From Scenedesmus sp. ARA3 (lineage: Eukaryota; Chlorophyta; Chlorophyceae; Sphaeropleales; Scenedesmaceae): a DNA stretch of 64,000 nucleotides. Positions 10,801-22,280 of the stretch are shown here, in pieces. The position numbers and the translations under genes were made by a program. The notes beneath the pieces were generated by a model. It saw nothing but the letters and a program-made list of their open reading frames with translations. It did no database searches and was not told the DNA's origin. The stretch covers positions 57,609 to 121,608 of the forward strand of contig RWJK01001936.1 of NCBI GenBank assembly GCA_004335835.1, read 5' to 3'. Each line of letters begins with the position of its first letter. Position 1 is the stretch's first letter.

Positions 10801-13650
10801 ATCAGATCAGTGGAAGAGCGCCTCCTCGTACTGGTTCTTGAGCATGAGCTGTTGCAGCGGAGCAGTGCGTTGGGAGTAGCAGCAGCAGCACATGGGATGA
10901 GAGCAGAGCACCACAAAAGCGCCTCCTCACACTGGTTCTTGCGCATGAGCTGTCGCGGGCAGGCCTAGCAGCACTGGCACGCACGGCAGCAATGCCGGGC
11001 CCATGATCACGCTGGCACACCCCAACCTCATCCCTACCTTGTGGAAGCACCTCACAACCCTGTGTCACAGCACCCCTGAACCCTCAGCCCCCAAACCCTG
11101 GATAAATACCCCCAAAACCCTCACCTTGAAGCTGTAGTCCTCGCTGCCGCTGATGATGGACACCCAGGCGTCGTTAAGTACTTCTTCACCAATCGCCGTC
11201 TTGCCGCTGCTCTTGACCTTGGGGTAGCTGGCAGGCACGCGCACGTAGCTCGGGGTGCAGCGGTCATCAGGATTGTACTCAGCAGCAACCTCACTGATCG
11301 GCTTGCTGAGCATCTTGTCCCTGCATTGATTCAAAGAAAAGCACGATGCAATACATGTTGGAAGCGGTACGCTGCGGCCATCGCGCTGATGGGCTGCTCA
11401 GCATCTTGTCCCTGCAGTGTCATGCACAAAGTTTGCACAGATACAAGTGAGTTGGCAGTCTAGCTGGGCGTGCAGCGGTCGTCAGGGTTGTACTCTGCGG
11501 CCACCTCACTAATGGGCTTGCTGAGCATCTTGTCCCTGCAATGTTAAGCAATCATTTGAACATGTCGGTTGAACGATGCTGGGCGTGCAGCGGTCATCAG
11601 GGTTGTACTCCGCAGCAACCTCACTAATGGGCTTGCTGAGCATCTTGTCCCTGCAATGTTATGCAACCATGCGTAACATGTCAGTTAAAAAATGCTGGGC
11701 GTGCAGCGGTCGTCCGGGTTGTACTCGGCAGCAACCTCGCTAATAGGCTTGCTGAGCATCTTGTCCCTGCATTGGTGAACAAAGGCACGTTGAGACACAA
11801 GACCGATGCAATAAAATGGAAGCAGTCATTCATACAGCTTCTGCGCTGATGGGCTTGCTCAGCATCTTGTCCATGCATTGCGTCATAGTCTGACGCAACA
11901 GTGTCACTGAAGAAAACTTGCTAAGCTACAAGCTAGACATGCATGAAGACAGTACAAGAACAGAGGTTGCTGCTGCTCACCGCACAGTCTGGCCCTTGAG
12001 GCGCGCCATGTCCTTGGCGCTGATCTTGCCCGCGCCAAACTGGCTGCGCATCTCGCTGTCCACGGCGTCCATGGTCTCGCAGCGCTGCAGGAAGCGGCTG
12101 AAGCCGTCCAGCAGGTCAGGGAAGCGCCCGATGATGTCCTGTGACAGGAACAGCAGCAGCAGCAGCAGCGGCAGCAGCAGCAGCATATTCAAAATCAAGA
12201 TCAGCTTGCCGCAACTCCCCAAAACACCCAATGATGTTATGTAGCAGCAGCAACAGCAGCAAGAAACACAGCTTGATTTTAGGACATGTCTTGGGCGGCT
12301 GCTGCTGCTGCTGTTGCCAACCCTTGCTGCTGTCAGCTGCTGCCGGCTGCTGCTGGCTGTTGCTGCACACTACAGCTGCCTCAATTTGTTGCTGTCCCGG
12401 CCCGCTGTTGCAGATGGCTGTCCCAGCCTGCTGCTGTCCCGCATCCCGCTGGCCCATTGTCCCAGCCTGCTGTCCCTCGTTCCATTGTCCCACTGTACCA
12501 ACCTGCAAGCTGTCCCAACCTGCAAACTGTGCAGCAAGCCTGTTGCTCATGTGTGCCAGTTTGAGCAGCTCCTGCCTACTGATGATCTACTGCAAGCTGC
12601 TGCCGCACAACTGCTGCTGCAAGCTACTCCCCCAACCCCAAGCATCCACTGCTCCCGCCACCTCTTGCTGCAAGCTGCTGCTGCTGTCCCAGCCTGCCAA
12701 CTGTCCCAGCCTGCAGTCCCGCCTGCTCACATGTGCCAGTCACCTCGTGGCAAATGCTGCCGCACAAGTGCGGCTGCAACTAGTATTTTCCCAACCCCAG
12801 CATCTGCTGCCCTCGCTGCTGCTGCTGCCCTACGTCTCACTGTCCCGCCCGATCACGTGTGCTCCTGCCTGCTGAGGACCTCCTGCAATATGCTGCCGTG
12901 CAACTGCTGCTAATGCTTAACCTTGCTGCCAGCTTTTGCTGCTGTCCCTGCTGGCACTCACGTGTGCCAGGCTGAGCAGCTCCTGCCTGCTGATGATCTC
13001 CTGCGCGTACAGGTTGAGGCACTTGAGGAAGTCCTGGTACAGCTCGCGGTTGCGCAGCCGAGACTTGACCTTCTCAAAGAACTGCGGCAGCAGAAGCAGC
13101 AGCAGTTGTTGGTCGACTCTGCTGCAGCTGGACAATAAAACGCCTTGTCCGCGCCAAGCATGTTTGTGAACATGTTACGGGCGCTGGCATGGCCAGCTGC
13201 ACCACCAGCATTGCCCAAGCTCCTGTAACTGCTATTTGAAGTACCAAGCAGTCAACACATATCACCAGCAGCAGCAGCGACAGCAGCGGCAGCAGCAGCA
13301 ACAGCAGCACCACCATCACCACCACCCACCTGCATCTCCCGGTTTGGCGGCGCCCGAAGCGGCCACTGCCCTCGAGCCCCCACCATCCCCAAACCCAGAA
13401 ATCGACACCAACCGCAGCAGCAGCAGCAACAGCAGCAGCAACAGCAGCAGCACAACACCACCAGCGGCCCACCTGCATCTCCCTGTCCAGCGGCCCCCCA
13501 AAGCGGCCGCTGCCGTAGGGGTCGTCCTCCTGCATGCCTGCTGCACCCCGCACGCCCTTGCGCTTGTTCAGGCCGCCTGCGCCACCCCCATAGGCCCCTG
13601 GGCCCATGGGCATGCCTGCGCCATAGCCGCCGCCACGCGCGCCAGGGCCT

Positions 13651-13703
<53 letters not shown>

Positions 13704-15456
13704 GTGCAAGCGCGCCTCGCATTGTGGGGGCCAGTGCCTCACAACGTACATGGTGATAGCCAGCAAATGCGAGTTGGCAACATGGACTGGAACTGCGGCT
13801 CTGGTGAACAGTTTCCGCCGCTTCTGCTGGACGTGCTGCTAACCTCCTGCTCGTCATTGCTGCGATTGACGTGCATGCAGCAGAATCTACTGTACCATCA
13901 ACTGGACTGCTTCCAGCAGCAGCAGCAGCAGCAGCTCCCACCTGAGATCACGCGCCCGCCCGGGCCCATGCCCCTGCCGTAGCCTCCCATGTTGCCGCGC
14001 GCACCAGGCAGGTTGCGGAACATGGGGTGGCCGCCCTGCAGCACAATTCGAAATCAAACTGCACATGTCATGCACATGAAATATTGATCACATAGCAATG
14101 GGTGCAGATGCAGAGGGACATGATGCAAGGCAGCAGAAGTGGGAGGCGGGCGCAGCAGCAGATGCCGCCAAGCTGCAACAACCAGCGTGGGTGCTGCTGC
14201 CTGAAGTGCTACTGCTGCGCAATGACATGTCGAGACACAGCTAGCACGCGATGACTACTGCTGCAACACCAAAAAGATAACGTGACTGATGCTGATCTGG
14301 TGGCTGCTCCATGGCGCAGGCATGTGCACAGCGCATGCACAACATGCACATCATTGATCAGTCAACCCAAGCTGCTGCTGCTGCTGCTGCTGCTGCAGCA
14401 GTCAAACTGACAGGGTTGCCGCCCCTCCTCGCATCGCTGCTCTCCTGCATTGCTGCTGCTGCCAGCTGCTGCTGTGCACCTGTGGCGGCGAGTTGTCTGG
14501 CAGGAAGTAGGTGAACTCTGTGAGCAGATCAGCATGCGCCCTGAACAGCACCGCCACCTGCGGCAGCAACAACGGAATATCAAAGCCGTAAAATATAGTA
14601 CGCAATTGTTCTGATCAAGCAGCTGCTCAGCAACCTATTGATCATGTAGGCAGGAGCCCGTATATGTCGTCAGAAGATAATGATGCTGGAGACCGCTGTC
14701 ACAATGCTTTGTGACACCATCAACAGCAGATGCGACCGCCGAAGCAATACCGACCAGCAGCCAGCAGGACCACGGCTGCTGCAAGCTGTCACCAGCACAC
14801 CTGGCCCGTTGCCAGCTGCTGCTGCTGTTGTAGTCGTCTGCGCAGCCTCAACATACGCGCTGCATGCCGCTGCTGCTGCTGCTGCCGCTGCAGCCTTGCC
14901 CGCCGCTGCTGCTGCTGCTGCCGCTGCTGCTGCTGTCATGCCAGCGCACCTCGTCGTATACGTTGGTGATGGTCTTCTGGCCCTTGCGGTACATGTTGAG
15001 GATCTCCAGGAATGCCTTGTACACGCGCTCGTCGCTGGCAAAGCGCGTCTGCGTGCATGCCAATCATGCAAACGCATGCAAAGTTGCCGTGTACAGTGGT
15101 TGACTATGCCAAGGATTTGCCAAGTTTTCATGTTTGCTCTTTGCATGTGTGCTGCAGTTGCAGAGCAAGTCTTGCATGCCGCCGTGCCAACTGCAGCATG
15201 TCTGCACGCAAGCATTGCATGCCCAATCAATGTTGGCACAGCAATCTAGCTCAGCAGCAGCCCAAACAGAGTCCGCCTGTGAGCTGCTGCAGCTGCTGCT
15301 GGTGCTTGCTGGGAGTCCAATGCATTGCCGCCCAGCGCTGCTGCAGCTTCGCGCTGTCTGCTCCAGTTGCTTATGGCTGACAGCAGCTGCCATCATGCAG
15401 CTGATGCAAAAACACTGCTGATGCTTATGCACAGCTGTGTAACCAGCCCTGCTCCA

Positions 15457-15488
<32 letters not shown>

Positions 15489-16561
15489 AGATGTCCAGCC
15501 ACTGCCGCCGCACCTTGATCTTGTTCACGTAGTTGATAGCCTGGTCAAACTCCACCGGCTGCTTGTTGATATTCATGTTTGGCGGCGGCTCCTGCAAGCA
15601 GGACAGTCGCACTTCAACATGCAGAAACACAGCATGCAAAACAGCTACAATCTGCCAGCCAATTCAGCAAAAAAAAGCCAGCCCCGCAGCCCCCAGAAGC
15701 ACAGGAACATGGCACTGCAAGCAAACTGAATGCTGCTTGTCAAGCCCAACAAGCGGCCATGACTGCCAGTACAAGGCAGGATCCTTGCAAACTCACGTCA
15801 TCCATGTCCGCGACATCTGCCAGCTGGATCTCATAGCCCTGCAGGGCAGAAAACAGCAGTCAGCGCCAACCCTCCTGCAAGCGCCAGCCATGCCAGTGGC
15901 AGCAGCAGCAGCACTGCATGTTTACACAGCTGCTGCCGCTGCTGCTGCACGGCCCTAAGCCAACCTTAGGCAGGAATGTGTTGAAGCCCAGCACCAGCTC
16001 CTTGTGGCCTCTGAACAGCTCCTTGACCCGCGCAATGACGCCCGCGGTGTCGATCCTGCAAGTCCACCGCATGCCATGAGTGCTGTGCGCTAACACGGCG
16101 AGGCAGGCCCACCTATGGCTTGAACAGTATCTCAACTTGCAGTTTGACCAACCAGCTGAGGCCCTGCTGTCGGGTGGCAGGCTGCTGCTCGGTGGCACAA
16201 CCCGCAACAATGGCCAGGCCGCACCTCTGGGCCTTGAACTCCTTCATAATCTCCAAGAAGGTATCATATACATCCTTCTTGTCTGCGAAGCGGTTCTTGA
16301 CCTCCCGCAAGTAGGTTAAGGCATCGTTAGTAGTGAGGCGATGCACCTGGCCCATGCCTTGCATGGGTGCCCGTTGCACGCTGCAGGCAGCAACAAGAAG
16401 TTGAATCAGCTCAACCTGTTCGTGCTGTTATGCCCAGGCTGACCCAGCACGCCAGCAGCAAGGCGATCGACCACAGCCTGGGCGATGGACGTGCCCACTC
16501 ACCCAGCCTGGCGCTTGACCCCCATGCCAGGCGGGGGCTGGTCGTCCCGCTGGCGCTTCAT
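4857..16561 (-). CDS. SIN3: SIN3-like transcriptional corepressor (paired amphipathic helix protein)
   Basis: Nuclear scaffold of the Sin3-histone deacetylase complex, 1234 residues in 24 exons. Exons, 5' to 3': 16503-16561, 16225-16380, 15965-16055, 15797-15838, 15514-15591, 14950-15048, 14480-14557, 13942-14035, 13473-13648, 12962-13081, 11981-12138, 11125-11320, 10505-10729, 9778-9863, 9166-9297, 8775-8893, 8265-8481, 7689-7845, 6871-7259, 6430-6618, 6065-6198, 5341-5794, 4857-5112; 23 are listed, and one further split within the Gly-rich linker is possible, although the listed exons already sum to 3705 nt. The start [12 protein letters not shown] resembles plant SIN3-like proteins. PAH1 (about 27-100) has [23 protein letters not shown]2 (about 120-200) has [18 protein letters not shown]3 (about 292-355) has [15 protein letters not shown]. 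The HDAC-interaction region follows ([17 protein letters not shown], then [17 protein letters not shown]), and later [15 protein letters not shown] and [13 protein letters not shown]. Many introns hold copies of exon edges. Confidence 0.93.
5970..6022 (-). repeat. Copy of a SIN3 exon 3' edge
   Basis: Repeats the end of the exon at 6065-6198 (LLHDEPCYR) with its splice donor, about 93 bp downstream on the gene strand. It lies in the intron before exon 5341-5794. Confidence 0.75.
6745..6795 (-). repeat. Copy of a SIN3 exon 3' edge
   Basis: Repeats the end of the exon at 6871-7259 ([11 protein letters not shown]) together with the donor CAG|GTGAGC. It lies 126 bp further along the intron. The copy has diverged upstream of the shared core. 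Confidence 0.75.
7337..7511 (-). repeat. Tandem copies of a SIN3 exon 5' edge
   Basis: Two copies of the start of the exon at 6871-7259. A short one is at 7337-7368. A long one at 7413-7511 covers acceptor CTGCAG plus [20 protein letters not shown]. Both keep an AG acceptor, so three acceptors compete before the same coding sequence. Confidence 0.8.
9495..9670 (-). repeat. Copies of a SIN3 exon 3' edge
   Basis: Copies at 9495-9556 and 9637-9665 repeat the end of the exon at 9778-9863 (EWLR plus donor GTGAG), spaced about 130-140 bp. The 9495 copy reads QAEWLRARR before its donor. Confidence 0.75.
9810..10226 (-). repeat. Tandem array of a SIN3 exon 5' edge, about 119-bp period
   Basis: Unit contains the start of the exon at 9778-9863 ([15 protein letters not shown]) with its CAG acceptor and flanking CAG-rich intron. 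Units start near 9810, 9930 and 10049, and a fragment lies at 10196-10226. The copies differ by only a few bases, so the array is young. Confidence 0.85.
10234..10442 (-). repeat. Copy of the 3' half of a SIN3 exon
   Basis: About 114 bp at 10234-10347 nearly identical to 10489-10601, the 3' half of exon 10505-10729 with its donor CAG|GTGGGC. A third fragment of the same sequence is at 10408-10442. Confidence 0.85.
10811..10953 (-). repeat. Two copies of a SIN3 exon 5' edge
   Basis: Segments 10811-10860 and 10917-10953 repeat the start of the exon at 10505-10729 ([12 protein letters not shown]) with its acceptor. Both are diverged. Confidence 0.8.
11380..11885 (-). repeat. Five-copy array of a SIN3 exon 5' edge
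   Basis: Copies at about 11380-11415, 11466-11545, 11580-11660, 11697-11776 and 11842-11884 repeat the first codons of exon 11125-11320 ([20 protein letters not shown], ending CTPS) with the acceptor CAG|GGACAAG. The three long copies end at the same codon (AGC). Period is about 115 bp. Confidence 0.88.
12546..12895 (-). repeat. Diverged copies of a SIN3 PAH3 exon 3' edge
   Basis: Segments at 12546-12600, about 12720-12740 and 12852-12895 resemble the end of exon 12962-13081 ([12 protein letters not shown] plus donor). They lie within a CCCAGCCTGC-rich intron. Confidence 0.6.
13650..13702. repeat. (CAG)n microsatellite at a SIN3 splice acceptor
   Basis: About 17 CAG units. On the gene strand this is a (CTG)n tract that ends in CAG and directly precedes exon 13473-13648. 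Confidence 0.9.
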
Positions 16562-18104
16562 GGCCCTCTGGGCTGCTGCTGCCTCGCCTGCAGGCAGGGA
16601 CCCACTCCCTCCAGAGTTTCTTCTTGAGCTGACAATGCACAACCAGAACCGAGCCTGGAATCAAACAACTGCAAGTACACTCTTGTTGTGGGCAGCACGG
16701 ACTCGGGCTTGCTGTGTAGGCCAGGGAGCGAAGGGAAGACAAGCGGGCTTTAACAGGTACTTTCAAGTGAGGCACCCAGAGTCAGATTAAGGCCGTCTGA
16801 GGCTTCAAGATTTATTTATTCGCGAGTTTGACTGCTGCAGTACCTCAACCGCGTCTTGCACTAGGCAGGCAAGGCGGTCTTGGCCAGCTGCCCACGCGAT
16901 TGCTGCTATCAAGACAGGTGAAAGCTTTTCTTACCATCAGGTCAGATTTTGATGCTGCCGCCAGGATACCGAGCTGACCTGTCGCGTTCGGCAACATCAT
17001 TTGAGGGCGAAGTGCTTGCCGGAAGCTGGGTGGCAGGGTGATCGTCACTAAATCGTCACAAGATGATTCGGGCCATTTCTATGACGTTATGTGCTCACAT
17101 GCATGTCCGTATACACAGGTGGGGTTCTCTCTCACTTCAACAGCTGCAAGCCCTCATCAGCAAGTTGGCTGATTCAAAGCTCTACGTACGTGTCCTAGCT
17201 ACTTGGAAAGGGCTTTTCGAGTGACTTCTTTGTTTTCTGAGGTAGAATACGTACATTACCCAATCACGGCGTATGCTGCTGAATAACCACCACCTGCAGA
17301 CAGGAATTGCTGACTGCCACCTAGCCTGCGTCCATAAATCAACAAGTCAGTTGTGCGCCTGTGCTGTTTCCTGAATTAAAACTCCATGGATTCAACAGTT
17401 GCGTCAGCTGGCAGCCTAGGTAGCTGGCCCAGTTTACCAGAGCTTCTGAAGTAGGTCCTCCCAAACAGGCTGTTGGCTGCTGAGGCTGGACAATCGTGGT
17501 TTACACACGTAAATGCGTGCTGATTAAAACGACTGGGGTCTTGGATTTTTAACTTGCTGTCACTGCATGTCATGCTAGAGTCACCTTCGTCTGTGACTGG
17601 GCTGCTGCAGGTCTGGTGGGTAACGGGATGTCAGTATTACGGCAGAGTCGCCTAGCTGACGGTTGCGTTCAACTGCAATTCTTTTGTAATAAAAAAGGCA
17701 AGGTGTTTGTTATCGTGAGGTCGCAACGATCCAAACGCGGTCGCAGCAGAATGGCGCGAACATCTTGTTCGTTGTACTGCCGCAGAGGTACAGTACAGCG
17801 TCCGCGACCGCGGCAGCGCGCGCAGCAGCGAATGCGCAGGATAGTCACAGCAGTTTTAGTAGTATAGATTTGTTGGAACTGTTACCTGCTGGCAGTGCTG
17901 CGATTGCTCCAAGATTTGGTCAGCCTGGCGCTCGGCCTGGTTACCGGGTAGCTGGCAAGCTGGCAGCATTTGTCATGGCGGGTTCGCCGCGTGAGGAAGC
18001 CAGCAAAAAACTTGCTGTTATTGTTTGGACTAATCTGCACATCAATTCAACTGCATTTAGCTTGAGCTGCTGTTGCTGCTGCTGTTATTGCTACTCAGTA
18101 GCAG

Positions 18105-18148
<44 letters not shown>

Positions 18149-20409
18149 TTGTTGCTGAGCAATGGCCCATCGCTGCACATGGCAATGAAGCCAGAGCGTT
18201 TCACGCACTGGCTGAGCTTGTGCTGCTGCTACCAGTGCTGCTTCTACCACTGCTGCAGCGCTGCGCGCTGCGCGGCAGTGCTGTTGCTGCTGAACAACGA
18301 CTCATCGCTGCCTGCACATGGCAATGAATTCAAAGCTTCGTGTGCGCTGGCTGAGCTGTTGCTGCGACCTTTAAGTGATTACAATGCAGTGGCACGTTCT
18401 GCACGTTGCGCATGTTACAAGAGCAGTACTTGGCAGCTGGCAGCACTGCAACTCTGTCAACTCAGTTCAGGCTGACGCATCACTTACACTCGTATGTGCG
18501 CATTCAGTCTCCAAGAAGGCATGCACCACAAATGCTAATATCAGAGTTGCACAAGCATACGCAGTTCCACCAGCTTGACAGCAGACATAGCATGGGTAGG
18601 TAGGGCTCTGGGACATGAGTTTCTCCAGTGGATTTGCTGCAAGCATACATAAGCTTGCATTCACAGTACCATGCAGTAGAAGTGAAATTTTTGATTTAGC
18701 AAGCACCGTGCCAACAGAGTAACAGCCCACACCATTTGATGTCAAAATACAGAGGCAATCTAGGAAAGATCCAGGTGCAGGGTGCCCCGACCTGGTGTAC
18801 CAGGTACGTACCACAACCACCATCACTTAACATCAACCGCGTGGGATCATTTGCAAAATAGGTGCACCAAGTGCACTGCACTGGTGGCGGTGGCACCACG
18901 TATATCCTGTGCTGCTTGCCCTCAATACTATGCATTCCCTCAGTATAATCCACTGTTGTTTGCACGACAGTTTGACTCTTGCACTCATAGCAACACAGAC
19001 AATGAGGCATTTGATCAAGAGGGGATCTGCAAGTATGTGTCTTGCACGGATGAGGCACTACTGCAACAAGGCCAGCCACTGGCAACTCAGGCCTAGCCAG
19101 GCTATGCATCTGGTGTGGCAGTTGAATTCGCCCCCCATGGCATGCCAGGCATGCTTTGACTGCACTGGCAGAGGCTAAACAACAGGGCTGGCAACGTTTC
19201 ACGACCACAACTGTTGCGCCAGTCGCATTCATCTACGGCCAGCATTGCATTCAATTCATGAAATTCCCGCTGCAACAATGCCACAGGCGCACTGCAAGAC
19301 AGGCTCACTCAGATGATCTTACTGCAGTAAGATCAGCCAGCTGGCTGTAAGAAGCAACTCATTTCCAGTCTGCAGCCCAAATGCTATTATAAAAAACTGC
19401 AATCATCACATTTTATGCAATCAAACTGCAAGCAGTTAGAGCTGTTGCTGCTGTTCATGGTGAAATCAATGCTGGCGACCGTCGAGATCTGTTGATCAAC
19501 CAACCACCAGCAACAGCTGCGCACAGTCAGCAGATGGCTGCTGAAGTGCCTGCCTCGGGAGGAAGCACCAGCACGTAAGTCATGTTGCAGCGGGGCCACA
19601 GTACCAGCAAGGCTGCACGTGGAGGACCTCTTTGTGCCCGCCAATCAAGCTCAATTGCTGCCGATATGCCGGCCACAACAGCTTGTCATTTGGATGCCTG
19701 CCTGCCACTTTGAAGCCGCGATAATTCGGAAAGCGGTGTCGAAGCAAACAATCCAAACAATCACCACATCCTATTTCTAGAAAACATAGCTTCTATTTGA
19801 GTACAAGGCGAGGTCAGGTCCATTGACCACTGAACATTGGTTTGCTGGCGACATGTTTGTTAAGCTCTGGTAAAGTGACAGCATAAGCTGGTTTATTGCG
19901 CTTCACGAGTGCTCTGAGGTGTGAAAGGGTCACTCCTGCGGTGCCGTTGGTGTGGTTTGGGCGGTAGCCATCTTTACAGGCCGCGATACACGGCGAGGGA
20001 GCCTGCGAGGCATTTACAAAAGCAACATTCAGCCGACGACAGCTTGCAGACGCACTTGGGAGTGGCCCACGGCACAGCAGCACTGCTGGGCAGCAGTGTC
20101 TCTGGGCCAGGGTGGCAGCAGCAGCAGCAGCACCATTTCACAAGAGCCCAGATGCTGTCTATAATGCTCTTATGCTGGGGCTGGAGCTTTCATCTGCTCA
20201 GCAGGCTCTGCTTCTGCATGGCAGAGGCCTATGCCTACCTTGTGGAGTCGCTCATACTGAAGCCAACTGGTTACAGTCCGTTTCTCGCGACAAAGAGGGT
20301 GAGGCTTGCAGTGCTTATGTGACGCCTGGGCATACCTGCAAGCACATGCAATGTGGACCTTGCATGCGATGCCATTCAGCAGCGCAGCGGCTGCTGCTGA
20401 ACCTCAAAA
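16562..20409. other. Gene-poor divergent region between SIN3 and the U-box gene
   Basis: No gene can be assigned. An open frame on the plus strand around 17760-17990 (containing DLLELLPAGSAAIAPRFG) has a possible donor CGC|GTGAGG at its end and could be a 5' exon. Another open plus frame runs to about 20303 and contains DAVYNALMLGLELSSAQQAL; it too could be a 5' exon of the U-box gene. A CTG tract lies at 18097-18146. The rest shows nothing I can name. Confidence 0.4.
19814..19955 (-). other. Possible orphan exon or ORF fragment
   Basis: A minus-strand frame ending at 19814 reads VTLSHLRALVKRNKPAYAVT and closes with FSGQWT and a stop. It follows an AG (CCGCAG) that could be an acceptor. Composition is less repetitive than its surroundings, which hints at real or former coding sequence. 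I recognise no family, and no upstream exon could be joined. Confidence 0.25.
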
Positions 20410-22105
20410 ATGTTCCACGGCATCGGGCGACAGGTGGCATGCATCTGCTTGCAGGAAGCTCTTTTCCACAAGCCACGCAACCAACAGCAGCAACCCACGC
20501 AGCAGCTGCAGCCTGTTAGAGTCGCAGATATCCAGCAGCTGCGCACCAGCGTCGCCAACCTGTCACAACAAGTGCAGAAGCTGCAATCCTGCTCAGGATC
20601 CCCTACTCAAAAGCAGGTGAGTGGTGTGACGCTCGACTGCAGGGGTTATCCCTCGCTGGCCATGTTCACAGTTACTCGTAGCCAGGGCTGTTGCAGCTGA
20701 AAGTTGCTGTCCGACACAACAGAGTTGTGCATGTGTTGTGAATACTGACGGCACAGTAGTGGAGTAACAGTTGCAAGTGAGCACATACGTGGTGCCTCAT
20801 CTGCTGCAAAGCACACAATTGCCGTGGTCACACTGCTCAACCTGCATATGACTTGCAGGACAATGTGCAGAGGTGGTTCCAGAACCATGCAGCCGCGTTT
20901 GACGCGCCACGCAGCTCCAGCAGCAGCGTCAGCCTCACAACAGTGCAGCAACCACCCCCCCGCAGATACAGCGCAGCCTGCCAGCAGGAACACCTGGACC
21001 TATCCCAGCCTGCCGCATGTGCTGCTGCTGCAGCAGCAATGGCATTGTATGGTAAGCATGCAGGCCTGCCGCCTGACGCTGCAGCAGCAGCTGTGGGCGC
21101 TGCTGCGGTGTTTGCGCAGCGGCTGTCATACAGCAGCGAGCCAGGCAGCAGCTACCAGGTGAGGCTGGCCAACACGGAACAGCAGTCCACTGCACAATCT
21201 CTGCTCTGTCATCAACTGTAATTATCAGGAACCGCAGTGAATTAGTATTGTACAGCAATGCAATTTCGCTGCAGGAGCATCTGTGTAGCTCTGCAGCAAC
21301 GCACGAAACTCTCGTGACCGCAATGGAACATACCCGCGCTCGATGTGTAGTTGGACTTATGGGCAGGGGTTTAAGCCCTAGTATGACATACTTTTGGTCG
21401 ACCTCGTCCTGCAAGCAAGTACTGCCGGTGGAAGCTTCCCAACCTCTGTCACCTCCCCATGCTGTTCCCTGCTACACCTCGCGACCATATTTTGCTGCAA
21501 CTCGGCTGTGCTGTGCCCACTGCGCTGTGCCCCTCCCCCTGCAGTCCAGCGGCTCGGCGGGCTGTCCAGCTGCTGCAGCGCATCTTCTCTGACACCTGAC
21601 CTCCATGCTGCTCCTTGCTATCTTTCGACCTAACGCTGCTATGCTGTGCCCCTCCCTCTGCCCCTGCAGTCCAGCGGCTCGGCGCGGCTGTCCAGCTGCT
21701 GCATGGTGCCGCCGCTGGAGTATGATGCCTCTGATGAGGAGCAGCGGCAGCTGGAAGATGAGGCACCAGGGGAGTTCCTGTGCCCCATCGGGCGCGTGCT
21801 GATGACGGACCCCGTGTGCACACCCAGCGGCTTCACATACCAGCGGTGAGCAGCGCGCTGCGCATGCTAGTTGTGTCGTGGCCTGCGCAAGCTGGTTGTG
21901 GGGTGTTCAATCGGGTGCGTGCTGATGACGGACCCCGTGTGCACGCCCAGCGGTACGTACGTACCAGCGGCCAGCAGTGCACCGTGCGTGCTAGTTGTGG
22001 CTTGGCCTGCGCGAGCTGGTTGTGGCGTGTTCATCCACTGTACGTTGCTTGTCTTCCTGTTTTCTCAAGTGCTGCTGGCTGAATACTGCTGCTGCTACCA
22101 CACCA

Positions 22106-22136
<31 letters not shown>

Positions 22137-22280
22137 AGGTCGTTCCTGGAGGACTTCCTGGCTAAGACAGGCCACGATCCAGCACGTGACACGCCACTCA
22201 ACGCCTCGCAGCTGTACCCAAACATTGTGATGCGGGACCAGATAGCTACCTGGCTGCAGCAGAACGGCATTGCCACGTAG
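20410..22280 (+). CDS. U-box domain protein (putative E3 ubiquitin ligase)
   Basis: Model of 274 residues with exons 20410-20616, 20859-21158, 21670-21845 and 22139-22280, all in phase. The C-terminal 70 residues are a U-box: GEFLCPIGRVLMTDPVCTPS, then GFTYQRSFLEDFLAKTG, then PLNASQLYPNIVMRDQI, ending in the stop at 22278. U-boxes bind E2 enzymes and promote ubiquitin transfer. The N-terminal part is Gln-rich with a probable short coiled coil (VADIQQLRTSVANLSQQVQK), followed by an Ala/Ser-rich linker. A U-box at the extreme C-terminus with no recognised substrate domain is less common than a U-box joined to ARM repeats. The ATG at 20410 has an A at -3, but a further 5' exon is possible. The substrate is unknown. 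Confidence 0.8.
21541..21580 (+). repeat. Copy of a U-box exon 5' edge
   Basis: Repeats the CAG acceptor and first codons (SSGSARLSSCC) of the exon at 21670-21845, 129 bp upstream. It has an extra base pattern and is followed by CTCTGA, so it is not a full exon. Confidence 0.75.
21788..22031 (+). repeat. 121-bp tandem duplication over the U-box exon/intron border
   Basis: The segment 21909-22031 repeats 21788-21908 with few changes. The unit holds GRVLMTDPVCTPSG codons, the border to the intron and the following intron sequence ending GTGTTCA. The second copy has a TACGTACGTACC change where the first encodes FTYQR. Confidence 0.9.
22107..22138 (+). repeat. (CTG)n tract forming the last U-box acceptor
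   Basis: About ten CTG units close in CAG directly before the final U-box exon, so the microsatellite supplies the 3' splice site. Confidence 0.85.

Noticed and set aside
13325..13378. Extra SIN3 exon encoding a GSGRFGR-like sequence
   Set aside because: It is a diverged copy of the end of exon 13473-13648. Adding it is not needed: without it the phases join correctly and the total is a multiple of three.
19980..20322. 133-codon frame starting near 19921 as the U-box N-terminus
   Set aside because: Two overlapping frames are equally open here and neither could be joined to the U-box exons with a convincing splice pair.
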